Shown here piece after piece: positions 9,502 through 18,299 of a stretch of DNA of 64,000 nucleotides. Positions within the stretch are counted from its first letter, which is position 1, and every line of letters begins with the position of its first letter. The translations under genes were made by a program, and so were the position numbers. Source of the stretch: an uncultured Eggerthella sp. (GTDB taxonomy: Bacteria; Actinomycetota; Coriobacteriia; Coriobacteriales; Eggerthellaceae); NCBI GenBank assembly GCA_900546175.1, contig URBX01000001.1, positions 62,001 to 126,000 of the forward strand, given 5' to 3'. A model generated the notes under the pieces. The model was not told the DNA's origin. It saw only the letters and a program-made list of their open reading frames with translations, and did not search any database.

Positions 9502-9534
9502 ATAAACCCGCCACGAAAGCCGCAGCGGGTTTAT
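9502..9534. terminator. Hairpin between dapA and rnj
   Basis: ATAAACCCGC (9502-9511) and GCGGGTTTAT (9525-9534) form a perfect 10-bp stem around a 13-base loop, placed between the dapA stop and the rnj RBS. The minus-strand RNA ends the stem with GGGUUUAU but has no long U-run after it. Termination is therefore plausible but likely partial, which would let dapA and rnj be expressed at different levels. Confidence 0.55.
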
Positions 9535-9558
9535 ACATTTCTCTGTAGTATAAGGTCT

Positions 9559-10455
9559 TTAAAGAACGCCAACCTGCTTCATAATTTCTGCAAGACGAGC
9601 AGACTGCTCATTGGTAGCAGAAATTAAAGGTAGACGACAACCGCCAACAGGGAAACCAAGTAATTTCAAAGCCTCCTTGCAAAGAATAGGGTTTGCGGTT
9701 TCGAAAAGACCGTCCATTAAAGGAAGTAATTCTTCGTTAAGCTGACGAGCTTTCTCCCACTGACCTTCAGCAGCAAGACGAACAATTTCTCCCATACGTT
9801 CAGGGCAAACATTAGCAACAACGGAAATTACTCCAGCGCCACCATTTTCCATGATGTCAAGAGTTGCACCGTCATCACCAGAATACAGAACAAAATCATC
9901 AGGAGTGTTTTCAACAATAGTGCGAACCTGCTCCAAACTACCAGAACATTCTTTTACGCCAACAATGGTGTCGCAATCATGTGCAAGACGAATGGTGGTT
10001 TCAGCAGTCATGTTTACCACGCAGCGTCCCGGAATGTTGTACATGATTAAAGGTACATCAGTTGCGCTTGCAAGTGTTGAGAAGTGACGATATAGACCTT
10101 CCTGTGGAGGCTTATTGTAGTAAGGAACAACAGCCAAGAAACCATCTACATCAAGCTTTGCAACGTCTCGTGCAAAGGATACTGAGTCGTCAGTACAGTT
10201 ATCGCCTACATTAGCAATGATTTTTGCACGGCCATCAACAGCTTCAATTACTGCCTTAAACAAATCAATTTTTTGTGGATAAAAAACCGTTGGGCTTTCT
10301 CCAGTAGTACCACAAACAACAATCGAGTCTACTCCACCCTTTACTAAGCGATCAGCAAGTTCCTGAGTACGATTTAAATCAAGAACAAGATTTTCGTCAA
10401 AAGGGGTTACCATTGCAGGAATGAGACGACCAAATAAAGGTTCTGTTGATGACAT
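9559..10455 (-). CDS. dapA: 4-hydroxy-tetrahydrodipicolinate synthase
   Basis: Condenses pyruvate with aspartate semialdehyde in the lysine/diaminopimelate pathway. The 298 residues fit the DapA TIM-barrel family: GRLIPAMVTPF at the N-terminus, the GTTGESP loop (~residue 50), the catalytic tyrosine in MYNIPGR (~140) and the Schiff-base lysine in GVKECSGS (~168). The ATG has GGGAG upstream. It follows dapB by 51 bp in the same direction, so the two probably share a transcript. Function confidence is high by comparison with other aldolase-superfamily lyases because of the neighbouring dapB. Confidence 0.95.
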   Translation of the reverse strand: MSSTEPLFGRLIPAMVTPFDENLVLDLNRTQELADRLVKGGVDSIVVCGTTGESPTVFYPQKIDLFKAVIEAVDGRAKIIANVGDNCTDDSVSFARDVAKLDVDGFLAVVPYYNKPPQEGLYRHFSTLASATDVPLIMYNIPGRCVVNMTAETTIRLAHDCDTIVGVKECSGSLEQVRTIVENTPDDFVLYSGDDGATLDIMENGGAGVISVVANVCPERMGEIVRLAAEGQWEKARQLNEELLPLMDGLFETANPILCKEALKLLGFPVGGCRLPLISATNEQSARLAEIMKQVGVL

Positions 10456-10506
10456 CTATATCTCCCAATCTAATACGTTACTAAGCCATTATACACGGAT
10501 ACGCAA

Positions 10507-11271
10507 TTAAGCCATAAAGTTCTCTAAACCAACAATTAATCCTGATTTATCAATAACGCTACGAATACCCAATAAAACACCAGGCATATACGAGGAAGTA
10601 TCCCAAGAATCATGGCGAATAGTTAAAGTTTGACCCATAGAGCCAAAAATTACTTCCTGACTTGCAACATAGCCCATAGTACGAACTGAATGAACAGGAA
10701 CGCCGTTAACGAGGGCTCCACGAGCACCTTCCATTCCTTCATTTTCGGTTTCAGCACCTGGTGCGGCTGAGACAAAGTCTCGGCTTTCAGCAATAAGTTG
10801 AGCAGTACGAACCGCTGTACCGCTTGGTGCATCCTTTTTGTTGCAATGATGGAACTCTATTACTTCTGCTTCAGGAAAATAAGGAGCGCACGCTTTCGCA
10901 AATTCCATCATTAAAACTGCACCAGTAGTAAAGTTTGGCGCATAGAACAAACAAGCATTGTTGGTAGCGGTTTTCGCAAGGTTTTCGAGGGTTTCGTTAG
11001 TCATACCAGTAGTGCCTACAACACAGTTTATGCCTGCAGGAAGCACAACGGCAAGGGTATCAGCAACAATCTTTGGTGCGGTAAAGTCAACTAATACATC
11101 AAAAGAAACCTCAGCAATTGCTTCCTCAATGGTGGTAAAGGTAGGAAAATCCATTTCTTTAGAAAAAGGATCAACGCCTGCAACAACCTCCATATCATCT
11201 GAAGCGGTTACTGCATTTACAACTGCTGAGCCCATTCGACCCGCATATCCAGCTACACATACTTTAATCAT
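10507..11271 (-). CDS. dapB: 4-hydroxy-tetrahydrodipicolinate reductase
   Basis: Catalyses the NAD(P)H-dependent step after DapA in diaminopimelate synthesis. The 254-residue protein begins with the dinucleotide-binding glycine motif (VAGYAGRMG), carries the VVGTTG segment, and has the DapB signature EFHHCNKKDAPSGTA with the catalytic His pair and Lys. The ATG is preceded by GAGAGGAT. It is encoded immediately upstream of dapA. The 77-bp gap above it to the M16 peptidase gene is AT-rich and could hold a promoter, but no convincing -35/-10 pair was seen. Length is normal. Confidence 0.95.
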   Translation of the reverse strand: MIKVCVAGYAGRMGSAVVNAVTASDDMEVVAGVDPFSKEMDFPTFTTIEEAIAEVSFDVLVDFTAPKIVADTLAVVLPAGINCVVGTTGMTNETLENLAKTATNNACLFYAPNFTTGAVLMMEFAKACAPYFPEAEVIEFHHCNKKDAPSGTAVRTAQLIAESRDFVSAAPGAETENEGMEGARGALVNGVPVHSVRTMGYVASQEVIFGSMGQTLTIRHDSWDTSSYMPGVLLGIRSVIDKSGLIVGLENFMA

Positions 11272-11348
11272 GTTTATCCTCTCAATGCGTACACACTAAT
11301 AATTCTTACCCTGTTTCAAAAAGTTAAATCTTAAATACTATGCACCTG

Positions 11349-12608
11349 TTATTTCTTTACAAATAATTCGTTAACATGCTCCTGAGTAAAAGACGAAACG
11401 ATTGCCGTTGTCATTTCAGCTTCCAAATATTGTTTTGCAAACTTTTCAACGTCGGAAGCGCTTACCTGCTGATATGAGGCTAATGAGTCTTGCAGTGATA
11501 CTTGATTTAGTCCAAGACATTCACGTTTTCCTAAAAGAGACATATGGGAAGTGGTAGTTTCCTGCCCTAAAACAAGACTTCCGCATATAGAACTAGCAGA
11601 TCGTGCTACTTCTTCGTCGGAAACTCCCTCACATAGAATCTTTTGTAATTCATCCTTAACTAAGGAGATGACTTCATGGATGTTTTCATGGCGCGTTCCC
11701 GCATATACACACCAGGTACCAGCACCCAAACATGCAGAAGACATAGAATAAATTGAATATACCAGACCACGCTTTTCTCGCACTTCATTAAAAAGACGAG
11801 ACGACATAGAACCACCTAAAAGGTGATTAAGAATGCCAGCAGTATATCTATCTTCATGGTTTGCAGGAATCCAAGGTATACCCATATAGATATGGGCTTG
11901 TTCAGTATCCATTTGTTTTGCAAAAATACCTGGCTGATAGTCAGGAACTGTTAAAACTCTCTGATTTCTGCTTCCTGGATTCATGCAAGAGAATAGTTTC
12001 TCGCATAAGGCAACAAGCGTTTCATGGTCAACATCACCTGCTGCAGAAACGGTTATATTTCCCCCATGATAAAACTGAGAATGAAACGCTTTGCACGTAT
12101 CATGAGTATACGAAGCCACCAAATCAGGATTACCTAAAACAGGCTTTCCTACAGGATGATTGCCGTTGATTGATTGAGCAAATAACTCATAAGCTGCATC
12201 GTCAGGATCATCTAAACTACGCGCAATCTCTTCAAGGACAACTTGACGTTCAGTTTCAATTGACTCAGGAAAGAATTGAGAATCAATAATCATGTCACTT
12301 AAAGTACTTAACGCTTCGGAAAGCTTAGAACTTATAAAGCGTGCATAAAAGCAAGTATATTCCCTGCCCGTAAACGCATTAAACTCTGCTCCCATTGAGT
12401 CAAAACGAGAGGAAATATCGGTTGCACTCATAGAGGAGGTGCCTTTGAACATCATATGTTCCATAAAGTGCGACAATCCAGCCTGGTCACAAGCTTCATC
12501 GCGAGATCCAACGCTAACCCAAATACCTAAACAGACTGATTGGACAGAAGACATTTTCTCGGAAATAACCGTAAGGCCATTATGTAATACTGTTTTCTCA
12601 AAAAACAT
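11349..12608 (-). CDS. M16 family zinc metallopeptidase
   Basis: A mitochondrial-processing-peptidase-like protease of family M16. The inverted zinc motif HxxEH is present as HFMEH at residues 47-51, with the distal glutamate in ETERQVVLEEI (~residue 125), and the C-terminal half has the R/Y-containing region (SRLFNEVREKRGLVYSIYS). Length (419) is right for a single M16 unit. The start is supported by AAAAGGAG ahead of the ATG. Homologues (YmxG/MlpA) lie just after pnp in Bacillus; here it follows pnp and a small TSCPD gene but is separated by a strong terminator. The substrate is unknown. Confidence 0.88.
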   Translation of the reverse strand: MFFEKTVLHNGLTVISEKMSSVQSVCLGIWVSVGSRDEACDQAGLSHFMEHMMFKGTSSMSATDISSRFDSMGAEFNAFTGREYTCFYARFISSKLSEALSTLSDMIIDSQFFPESIETERQVVLEEIARSLDDPDDAAYELFAQSINGNHPVGKPVLGNPDLVASYTHDTCKAFHSQFYHGGNITVSAAGDVDHETLVALCEKLFSCMNPGSRNQRVLTVPDYQPGIFAKQMDTEQAHIYMGIPWIPANHEDRYTAGILNHLLGGSMSSRLFNEVREKRGLVYSIYSMSSACLGAGTWCVYAGTRHENIHEVISLVKDELQKILCEGVSDEEVARSASSICGSLVLGQETTTSHMSLLGKRECLGLNQVSLQDSLASYQQVSASDVEKFAKQYLEAEMTTAIVSSFTQEHVNELFVKK

Positions 12609-12640
12609 TGTTCTCCTTTTATCCTAAAGAAGTATACAAG

Positions 12641-12673
12641 AAAAACAAAAGGCGCTTAATGCAAAGCGCCTTT
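12641..12673 (-). terminator. Rho-independent terminator after the pnp-TSCPD unit
   Basis: AAAGGCGCTT (12648-12657) and AAGCGCCTTT (12664-12673) make a 10-bp stem with a 6-base loop. On the minus strand the stem is followed by TTTTGTTTTT. It ends transcription of the pnp/TSCPD unit before the M16 peptidase gene. Confidence 0.85.
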
Positions 12674-12705
12674 AGAAACATAGGTTTTATAAAAAAGTTT
12701 AGTGC

Positions 12706-12954
12706 TTACTTCTGCTCCAAATACGATTCAAGAGCTAATGCAAGCTGGTCAGGGCAACTTGTGCCGCGCGGACCACACTGAATACCTTTTAAGCGGGAAA
12801 TTACTTCCTCGACTTTCATACCTTCAACAAGAGAAGCAACACCCTGAGTGTTTCCCATGCATCCACCATCGAAATGTACGTTAGTAACCTTCCCATCAAC
12901 TACATCAAAGTTTATCTGTCTAGAGCAGGTTCTTTGAGTTTGAAAAGAATACAT
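12706..12954 (-). CDS. Small TSCPD-domain protein
   Basis: An 82-residue protein that is essentially one TSCPD domain. It has conserved cysteines in RTCSRQI, GGCMGN, IQCGPRGTSCPDQL, the last giving the family name. The domain also occurs at the C-terminus of vitamin B12-dependent ribonucleotide reductase (NrdJ), where its Cys residues are thought to act in redox or metal binding. No function is established for the stand-alone form (TIGR03905-like). It starts 15 bp after pnp with only a weak SD, and is followed by a strong terminator, so it is the last gene of the rpsO/pnp transcript. Confidence 0.8.
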   Translation of the reverse strand: MYSFQTQRTCSRQINFDVVDGKVTNVHFDGGCMGNTQGVASLVEGMKVEEVISRLKGIQCGPRGTSCPDQLALALESYLEQK

Positions 12955-12969
12955 GACTCAATTCGCTTT

Positions 12970-15120
12970 CTAGTGACGAGGACGACGTGGTTTGCGATTA
13001 GACTTGCGATCGTTGTTTTCTGCATCAATAGACTTTACATCTGGCTTATCAACGCGATCAAGATTAATCTTGCCGTTGTCGGAAACTTCAATTACTTCAA
13101 CCTTAACAATGTCACCAACATTAAGAACATCTTCAACCTTGCCAACACGACCATTAGCCATGCGAGAAATGTGAAGGAGGCCATCTTTACCAGGAGTTAA
13201 GCGAACAAAAGCACCAAAGTCCTTAATACCTACGATTTCACCGTCATAAATTTCGCCAACTTCAGGAACTTTAACAATGCCAAGAATTGCTTCCTTTGCA
13301 GCAGCACCAGCAGTACCCTCAAACGATGCAATATGAACTGTACCATCTTCCTGAATTTCAATAGTTGCGCCTGTTTCTTCCTGAATACCGCGGATTACTT
13401 TACCGCCACTACCAATAACGTCACGAATCTTGTCAACAGGAATGTGAATGGTCTCAATAAATGGCGCATATGGAGAAACTGATTCACGAGGTGCAGAAAT
13501 TGCTTCCATCATGTGCTTCATGATAAAGGAACGGCCTTCCTTAGCCTGTGCGAGAGCACGAGCAAGAATTTCTACTGAAAGACCCTTAGCCTTGTTGTCC
13601 ATTTGAAGAGCGGTAATACCCTTTTCGGTACCACAAACCTTAAAGTCCATATCACCCAAGAAGTCTTCAAGACCCTGAATGTCGGAAAGAATAACGATAT
13701 CATCGCCTTCTTTAATAAGACCCATAGCAATACCTGCAACAGGTGCCTTAATAGGAACACCCGCATCCATCAAAGCAAGAGTAGAGCCACAGGTAGAAGC
13801 CATGGATGAAGAACCGTTAGATTCCATAATTTCAGAAACAACACGGATAGAATATGGGAATTCATCTTCGGATGGTAAAACAGGAATCAACGCACGCTCT
13901 GCTAATGCACCATGACCAATCTCTCTACGTTTTGGTGCACCCATTCTTCCAACTTCGCCAGTGCAGTAAGGTGGGAAGTTGTACTGGTGCATATAACGCT
14001 TACCTTCTTGAGGATCAATAGTGTCAAGACGCTGCCATTCGTTGAGCATACCTAAAGTTGCAATAGACAAAGCCTGAGTCTGACCGCGCTGGAATAAACC
14101 AGAGCCATGAAGACGAGGCAAGTAACCAGCTTTGATATAAAGTGGACGAATTTCAGTAGCGCTACGGCCATCTGCACGTTCACCAGTCTCAATAACCATT
14201 GCACGCATTGCATGCTTCTCAAGAGACTTAAGCGCTGCAGCAATGTCGGATGCCCAAGCAGCTAATTCTTCTTCAGTAAAGTCAGATTCTTTAATAGACG
14301 CTTTCAAAGCCTCAACTTTGCCCATACGTGCCTGCTTATCAGCATCTTTAAGAGCTGCAGACATTTCGTCGAAATGCTTGTCAACACGCTCTGCAATAGA
14401 AGGATCGGCTTCGTGAATTGGCCACTGCTTTGGCTCAGGGTTTACCTTTGCCAGAAATGCGCTCTGTTTCTCGCAGAAAGCAGCAATTGCTTCCTGACCA
14501 AAGGTCATTGCGGCAAGCATATCTTCTTCAGAAATCTGGTCTGCACCAGCTTCAACCATGGAAATGTACTCAGCAGTACCAGCAATGGTGAGCTCAAGAT
14601 CAGAGTTCTTTTCTTCTTCATAAGTTGGGTTAACAATAAATTCGCCTGTTTCGATATTACGACCAATACGAACACAAGCACAAGGACCATCAAATGGAGC
14701 AGAAGCACACATCAATGCAGCAGATGCACCCATAACACTCATGGTGTCAGGTGGGTTTTCTCCGTCACATACCAAGGTAGTAGCAACTACATGAACTTCC
14801 TGCTTAAAACCGTCTGCAAAACCAGGACGAATTGGACGGTCAATCATTCGAGCAGTGAGGATTCCCTTATCGGATGGCTTTGCTTCACGCTTCAAGTAGC
14901 CACCAGGAATACGACCAACCGAGTACATTTTCTCAATGAAGTCTACGGTTAATGGGAAGAAGTCGTAGTCCTTTTCTGCATCAGAAATAACCGCAGTAAC
15001 TAAAACGGTGGTTTCTCCCTGAGTTACTACAACAGCACCACTAGCCTGCTTTGCAAGCTCACCAGTAGATAAGGTGTACTCTTTGCCGTACAACTCAAAT
15101 GATTCAGTAATTTTTTCCAT
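12970..15120 (-). CDS. pnp: Polynucleotide phosphorylase
   Basis: A phosphorolytic 3'-5' exoribonuclease of the RNA decay machinery. The 716 residues show two RNase PH domains separated by a helical domain (first core ~1-215, second ~310-540 with ERALIPVLPSEDEFPY), a KH domain (~545-610, PVDKIRDVIGSGGKVIRGI) and an S1 domain (~615-690, GEIYDGEIVGIKDFGAFV), then a basic tail. The ATG start has GGAAGAGAAAG upstream. It follows rpsO after a terminator and a leader with two hairpins at 15139-15188, a setting in which pnp autoregulation is known in E. coli. Confidence 0.97.
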   Translation of the reverse strand: MEKITESFELYGKEYTLSTGELAKQASGAVVVTQGETTVLVTAVISDAEKDYDFFPLTVDFIEKMYSVGRIPGGYLKREAKPSDKGILTARMIDRPIRPGFADGFKQEVHVVATTLVCDGENPPDTMSVMGASAALMCASAPFDGPCACVRIGRNIETGEFIVNPTYEEEKNSDLELTIAGTAEYISMVEAGADQISEEDMLAAMTFGQEAIAAFCEKQSAFLAKVNPEPKQWPIHEADPSIAERVDKHFDEMSAALKDADKQARMGKVEALKASIKESDFTEEELAAWASDIAAALKSLEKHAMRAMVIETGERADGRSATEIRPLYIKAGYLPRLHGSGLFQRGQTQALSIATLGMLNEWQRLDTIDPQEGKRYMHQYNFPPYCTGEVGRMGAPKRREIGHGALAERALIPVLPSEDEFPYSIRVVSEIMESNGSSSMASTCGSTLALMDAGVPIKAPVAGIAMGLIKEGDDIVILSDIQGLEDFLGDMDFKVCGTEKGITALQMDNKAKGLSVEILARALAQAKEGRSFIMKHMMEAISAPRESVSPYAPFIETIHIPVDKIRDVIGSGGKVIRGIQEETGATIEIQEDGTVHIASFEGTAGAAAKEAILGIVKVPEVGEIYDGEIVGIKDFGAFVRLTPGKDGLLHISRMANGRVGKVEDVLNVGDIVKVEVIEVSDNGKINLDRVDKPDVKSIDAENNDRKSNRKPRRPRH

Positions 15121-15138
15121 ATCAATTCTTTCTCTTCC

Positions 15139-15188
15139 TTTGAGCCCTATTGCTCAAAAGCTTCTTTGTATTTCCCATTTAGAAATAC
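15139..15188 (-). promoter_or_regulatory. pnp 5' leader with two adjacent hairpins
   Basis: TTTGAGC (15139-15145)/GCTCAAA (15152-15158) and GTATTTC (15168-15174)/GAAATAC (15182-15188) are two perfect 7-bp inverted repeats standing next to each other just upstream of the pnp RBS. In E. coli a structured pnp leader cut by RNase III is the basis of PNPase autoregulation; a similar role here is inference. Confidence 0.5.
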
Positions 15189-15228
15189 GCGAGCAGTAAT
15201 GCCCTCCACTACCGACCGCTTATACAAC

Positions 15229-15252
15229 AAAAGCCCGCACGAGTGCGGGCCC
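15229..15252 (-). terminator. Terminator after rpsO
   Basis: On the minus strand GCCCGCAC-GA-GTGCGGGC folds into a strong GC-rich hairpin, followed by TTTTGTTG. It stands 6 bp past the rpsO stop, between rpsO and pnp. This partly separates pnp from rpsO, as in other bacteria with a read-through terminator here. Confidence 0.85.
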
Positions 15253-15257
15253 AAGTT

Positions 15258-15545
15258 TTAGAGGGTGTCGCGAATGCCAAGCTTCTTAATGAGGTCACGA
15301 TACTCAAGAACGTCCTTGTTCTTGATATAAACAAGAAGACGGCGGCGCTTACCAATGAGCATCAACAAACCGCGGCGGGTGTGATGGTCCTTCTTGTGAA
15401 CCTTTAAATGCTCGGTGAGGTTACGAATACGCTCGGTAAGAATTGCTACCTGTACTTCTGCAGAACCAGAATCATTAGGATTCTTGCCGTACTCAGCGAT
15501 GAGCTCTGCTACGCGCTCTTTGGAAATGCTGTCTTTGTTAGCCAT
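15258..15545 (-). CDS. rpsO: 30S ribosomal protein S15
   Basis: Binds 16S rRNA at the central domain junction. The protein is 95 residues from the ATG at 15545-15543, chosen because AAAGGTGG lies at the right distance and because family members start with a short tail before ISKERVAELI. The longer open frame to 15560 adds five residues without an RBS. Conserved blocks GSAEVQVAILTERI, LTEHLKVHKKDHHTRRGL and RRRLLVYIK are present. It has its own promoter (15647-15676), a ~95-base leader and its own terminator. Confidence 0.97.
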   Translation of the reverse strand: MANKDSISKERVAELIAEYGKNPNDSGSAEVQVAILTERIRNLTEHLKVHKKDHHTRRGLLMLIGKRRRLLVYIKNKDVLEYRDLIKKLGIRDTL

Positions 15546-15646
15546 TTTTCCACCTTTCAAACTAAATCCCTTTCAAGCCGAACTTATAAACGGTGGTGCA
15601 TATAAGCTAGGCATGAAATACCAAATGCTGTTTTCACAGCCTGTCT

Positions 15647-15676
15647 AGTATACGTGGACTAACCAAGTAAATGCAA
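15647..15676 (-). promoter_or_regulatory. rpsO promoter and structured leader start
   Basis: TTGCAT (15676-15671) and TATACT (15652-15647) are 18 bases apart on the minus strand, ~100 bases above the rpsO start. The transcribed leader begins with a small GCTGT-GAAA-ACAGC hairpin. S15 autoregulates through leader structures in several phyla, so the ~95-base leader is a candidate S15-binding site. The promoter is reasonable; the regulatory role is inference. Confidence 0.55.
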
Positions 15677-15710
15677 GTAAAAATTTGAAAATGTGGTTAG
15701 TCTGTGAATA

Positions 15711-16478
15711 CTACTTTTCAAAGCTGAACTGAGTATACACGTAGTTGAGGCTTTTGAGAAAAACACCCAGATGAGCGTATAGTAATTGTTGTGAAAGCTG
15801 CAATGCTTCTTTGGTTACGGCAGGAGAATACTCTAGCGTAATTATTTCATCAAAAGATGACATAAGAAGCTTTTGAAGAAGCCCAATTACTGAACCGGAA
15901 ATCAAGGTTGTTTCAAAGTGAGAAAAACATGATGAGCATACCACTCCCCCTTCAAATGTTGAAAAGGGAACAGCAGGAGTAAGGTCAACTATATTTCCAC
16001 ATCCAATACACGTAAAAAAGCTCGGTCTAAATCCCAAAAAGGCTAAAGCCTTGATAAGAAAAGCGGCACAAAGCAACAATCCTTGAGGCGTTGATGCTGT
16101 CTCTAGATGGGAAAAATAGGCTTTTGCCATAGCGAAAAGCCTTGGATCTGAAACAGTAGTGATAGTCACTTTTCTTAAAAGCTCAAGCGCAGGAGAACCG
16201 AGTAAAACAGCCTCATAATTATTACGTAGTTCAGGAAACCCTTCTATGAGGCGCGCTTCTTTTACGATATCAAGTGATTTACCTTTTACGAGAAGTAAAT
16301 CACAGTGTGAAAACAGCTCCAGGCGTGATGAAAACGATGAAGTTGGCTTTCGAGCGCCTTTAGCAATCGCTTGAATTTGTAACCCTTCATCGGTAAGAAA
16401 TGAGTAGATCAAATCAGACTCTTTAAGCTTAGTTTTTCGTAAAACTATACCCGTAGCACGATATGTTGGAGAAGCCAT
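15711..16478 (-). CDS. recO: DNA repair protein RecO
   Basis: Loads RecA onto SSB-coated DNA with RecR in the RecFOR pathway. The 255-residue sequence has the N-terminal OB fold (ATGIVLRKTKLKESDLIYSFLT...), a helical middle part, and a CxxC zinc pair (CIGCGN and CSSCF, ~residues 180-210) in the C-terminal region. It lies 15 bp downstream of era, the conserved era-recO pairing. The ATG start at 16478 overlaps no neighbour. Length is normal. Confidence 0.92.
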   Translation of the reverse strand: MASPTYRATGIVLRKTKLKESDLIYSFLTDEGLQIQAIAKGARKPTSSFSSRLELFSHCDLLLVKGKSLDIVKEARLIEGFPELRNNYEAVLLGSPALELLRKVTITTVSDPRLFAMAKAYFSHLETASTPQGLLLCAAFLIKALAFLGFRPSFFTCIGCGNIVDLTPAVPFSTFEGGVVCSSCFSHFETTLISGSVIGLLQKLLMSSFDEIITLEYSPAVTKEALQLSQQLLYAHLGVFLKSLNYVYTQFSFEK

Positions 16479-16493
16479 AACGAAAATGCCTTT

Positions 16494-17432
16494 CTATGCA
16501 CCTTCGCCATACCCAAAGCGACGTATCTGATTTAAATCACGACGCCAGTTTTTCTTAACTTTTACATTGAGATCAAGGAACACTTTTGTATTAAGTAGTT
16601 TTTCTAAATCCAAACGAGCCTCGGTAGAAATCTTTTTAATACTTGAACCGGCTTTACCAATAATGATTCCTTTTTGGCTATCGCGCTCAACATAAATGGT
16701 GGCATAAATATTTTGGATATGCTTGCGGCGGTTATAAGTCATATCATCAACAACAACCCCTACTGCATGTGGAACTTCGTCATAGGCATTGAGCAGAATC
16801 TTTTCACGAATAAATTCAGCGATGATAACTTCAATTGGCTGGTCGGTTTCCATATCTGCAGGAAACCAAAGCGGACCTTCGGGAAGATATTTTTCCACCA
16901 CATCAAGGAAGGAATCAATATTGGTTCCTTCAACCGACGAAAGCGGACAGATATCATCCCACTCACCCAATTCACACGCTGCAGAAATCTGAGCATCTAC
17001 TTCTTCGGGAGAAGCAAGGTCTATCTTTGAAACTACTAAGATTTTTGGGCTCTTACATTTTTTCAATTCAGAAATTACCCATTGATCTCCTTTTCCTAAT
17101 GGCTCATGTGCATCAAGAAGGAAGGCAACCACATCAATACCATCTAGCGATTTGAGTGCTGTGGTATTGAGCTCTTCGCCTAGAGCATCATGAGGTTTAT
17201 GAACCCCAGGAGTGTCTACAATAACAATTTGATGGGAATCAGTGGTATGAACTGCACGAAAGCGATGACGCGTAGTTTGAGCAGTAGAGCTTGTGATAGC
17301 AAGCTTTTTACCCATTAATGCATTTAGAAGGGTTGATTTACCAGCGTTTGGTCTACCCAAAAAAGTAACAAAGCCAGATTTAAAGCCGTGGTAATCAATA
17401 TTGTTTTCGTTATATCTCATACGGACCAACAA
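16494..17432 (-). CDS. era: GTPase Era
   Basis: A Ras-like GTPase with a KH domain that binds the 3' end of 16S rRNA and assists 30S maturation. G1 GRPNAGKST (~residues 27-35), G3 DTPG, G4 SKID and the C-terminal KH segment (GIIIGKAGSSIKKI, ~255) are all present. The start is uncertain. The longest frame begins at TTG 17432, with two consecutive TTG codons close behind AAAAGG. An in-frame ATG lies at 17420, 12 bases after GGA. The N-terminal extension of about 10-15 residues before SGFVTFLGRPNAG makes either possible. It follows dgkA by 12 bp. Confidence 0.93.
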   Translation of the reverse strand: MLVRMRYNENNIDYHGFKSGFVTFLGRPNAGKSTLLNALMGKKLAITSSTAQTTRHRFRAVHTTDSHQIVIVDTPGVHKPHDALGEELNTTALKSLDGIDVVAFLLDAHEPLGKGDQWVISELKKCKSPKILVVSKIDLASPEEVDAQISAACELGEWDDICPLSSVEGTNIDSFLDVVEKYLPEGPLWFPADMETDQPIEVIIAEFIREKILLNAYDEVPHAVGVVVDDMTYNRRKHIQNIYATIYVERDSQKGIIIGKAGSSIKKISTEARLDLEKLLNTKVFLDLNVKVKKNWRRDLNQIRRFGYGEGA

Positions 17433-17444
17433 TCCTTTTCGAAG

Positions 17445-17813
17445 CTAGCATAAACCGACAGTTTGCGCTATACGTGGCAAAAATATGATTACCCCAACAG
17501 CGAGCGAGCCAAGCGAGAAAACTAATACAGCACCTGCCGCACAGTCTTTTGCCTTTCCAGCAAGTTCGTGGTAATCCGGTGAAGCTAAATCTACTATTGC
17601 CTCTAAAGAGCTATTAAGACACTCACCACCCAATACTAACGCGCAACAAACAAAAACTACAGCCCACTCAAGTACTGAAATGTGATAAAAAAGCCCCAAA
17701 ACAACCACTAGGACCAGAAATCCTAGCTCAATACGAAAATTTCGCTCGACAGAGGTTTTTACAATGCCTGCACCTGCATTTTTAAAGGCATCAGTCAAAG
17801 ACTGTCTAGCCAT
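17445..17813 (-). CDS. dgkA: Undecaprenol/diacylglycerol kinase
   Basis: A small integral-membrane lipid kinase (122 residues) with three hydrophobic helices and the DgkA signature GGECLNSSLEAIVDL (~residues 62-76). In Gram-positives this family phosphorylates undecaprenol for cell-wall carrier recycling. The start is set at ATG 17813-17811 because GGAGG lies six bases upstream, inside the end of ybeY. The longer frame to 17846 has no RBS and would exceed the family length. It overlaps the ybeY stop by 8 bp. Confidence 0.9.
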   Translation of the reverse strand: MARQSLTDAFKNAGAGIVKTSVERNFRIELGFLVLVVVLGLFYHISVLEWAVVFVCCALVLGGECLNSSLEAIVDLASPDYHELAGKAKDCAAGAVLVFSLGSLAVGVIIFLPRIAQTVGLC

Positions 17814-18270
17814 TTTTGACCTCCACCCAGGCACTAATAAGCTCATCTTCCAAAGATTCCATTATCTTTGCCTCTTCATCTTCAATATGATCATATCCAC
17901 AGAGATGAAGGAGACCATGAGTTACTAAAAGGGTGATTTCTTCTTCAAGGGTTGTCCCAAATTCTTCAGTTTGAGCCAGTGCAACATCAGGAGCAATCAT
18001 AATGTCACCCAATTCATATTCAGGCAAATCTTCAATAGACTCATCTTCAAAAGGAATATTGTCACACTCAAACGAAAGAACATCGGTTGGTTTATCCATA
18101 CCACGGTAATCGCGATTTAATTCATGAATGCGCTCGTTAGTAATAAATGAAATAGTAACATCCGTATTTTCTGGACAGTCCATTTTTGCAAGCACAAACT
18201 GAGCTAAACTCTCAATGGGCAAATCTACAAGTAGTTCTTCGCCATATTCAATATTTACATTAATCTGCAT
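17806..18270 (-). CDS. ybeY: Endoribonuclease YbeY
   Basis: A zinc-dependent single-strand RNase acting in 16S rRNA 3'-end maturation and ribosome quality control. The 154 residues carry the metal motif H-x3-H-x5-H as HGLLHLCGYDH near residue 118. The region before it, NRDYRGMDKPTDVLSFE, is also typical. Its C-terminal codons contain the SD and start of dgkA. It lies 29 bp downstream of phoH; phoH-ybeY-dgkA-era is a widely conserved order. Confidence 0.94.
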   Translation of the reverse strand: MQINVNIEYGEELLVDLPIESLAQFVLAKMDCPENTDVTISFITNERIHELNRDYRGMDKPTDVLSFECDNIPFEDESIEDLPEYELGDIMIAPDVALAQTEEFGTTLEEEITLLVTHGLLHLCGYDHIEDEEAKIMESLEDELISAWVEVKNG

Positions 18271-18299
18271 GTTTCTTCTTCCTAAGCTGAATGTTCTTA

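Noticed and set aside
11272..11348. dapB promoter
   Set aside because: AT-rich, but no -35/-10 pair better than chance could be fixed.
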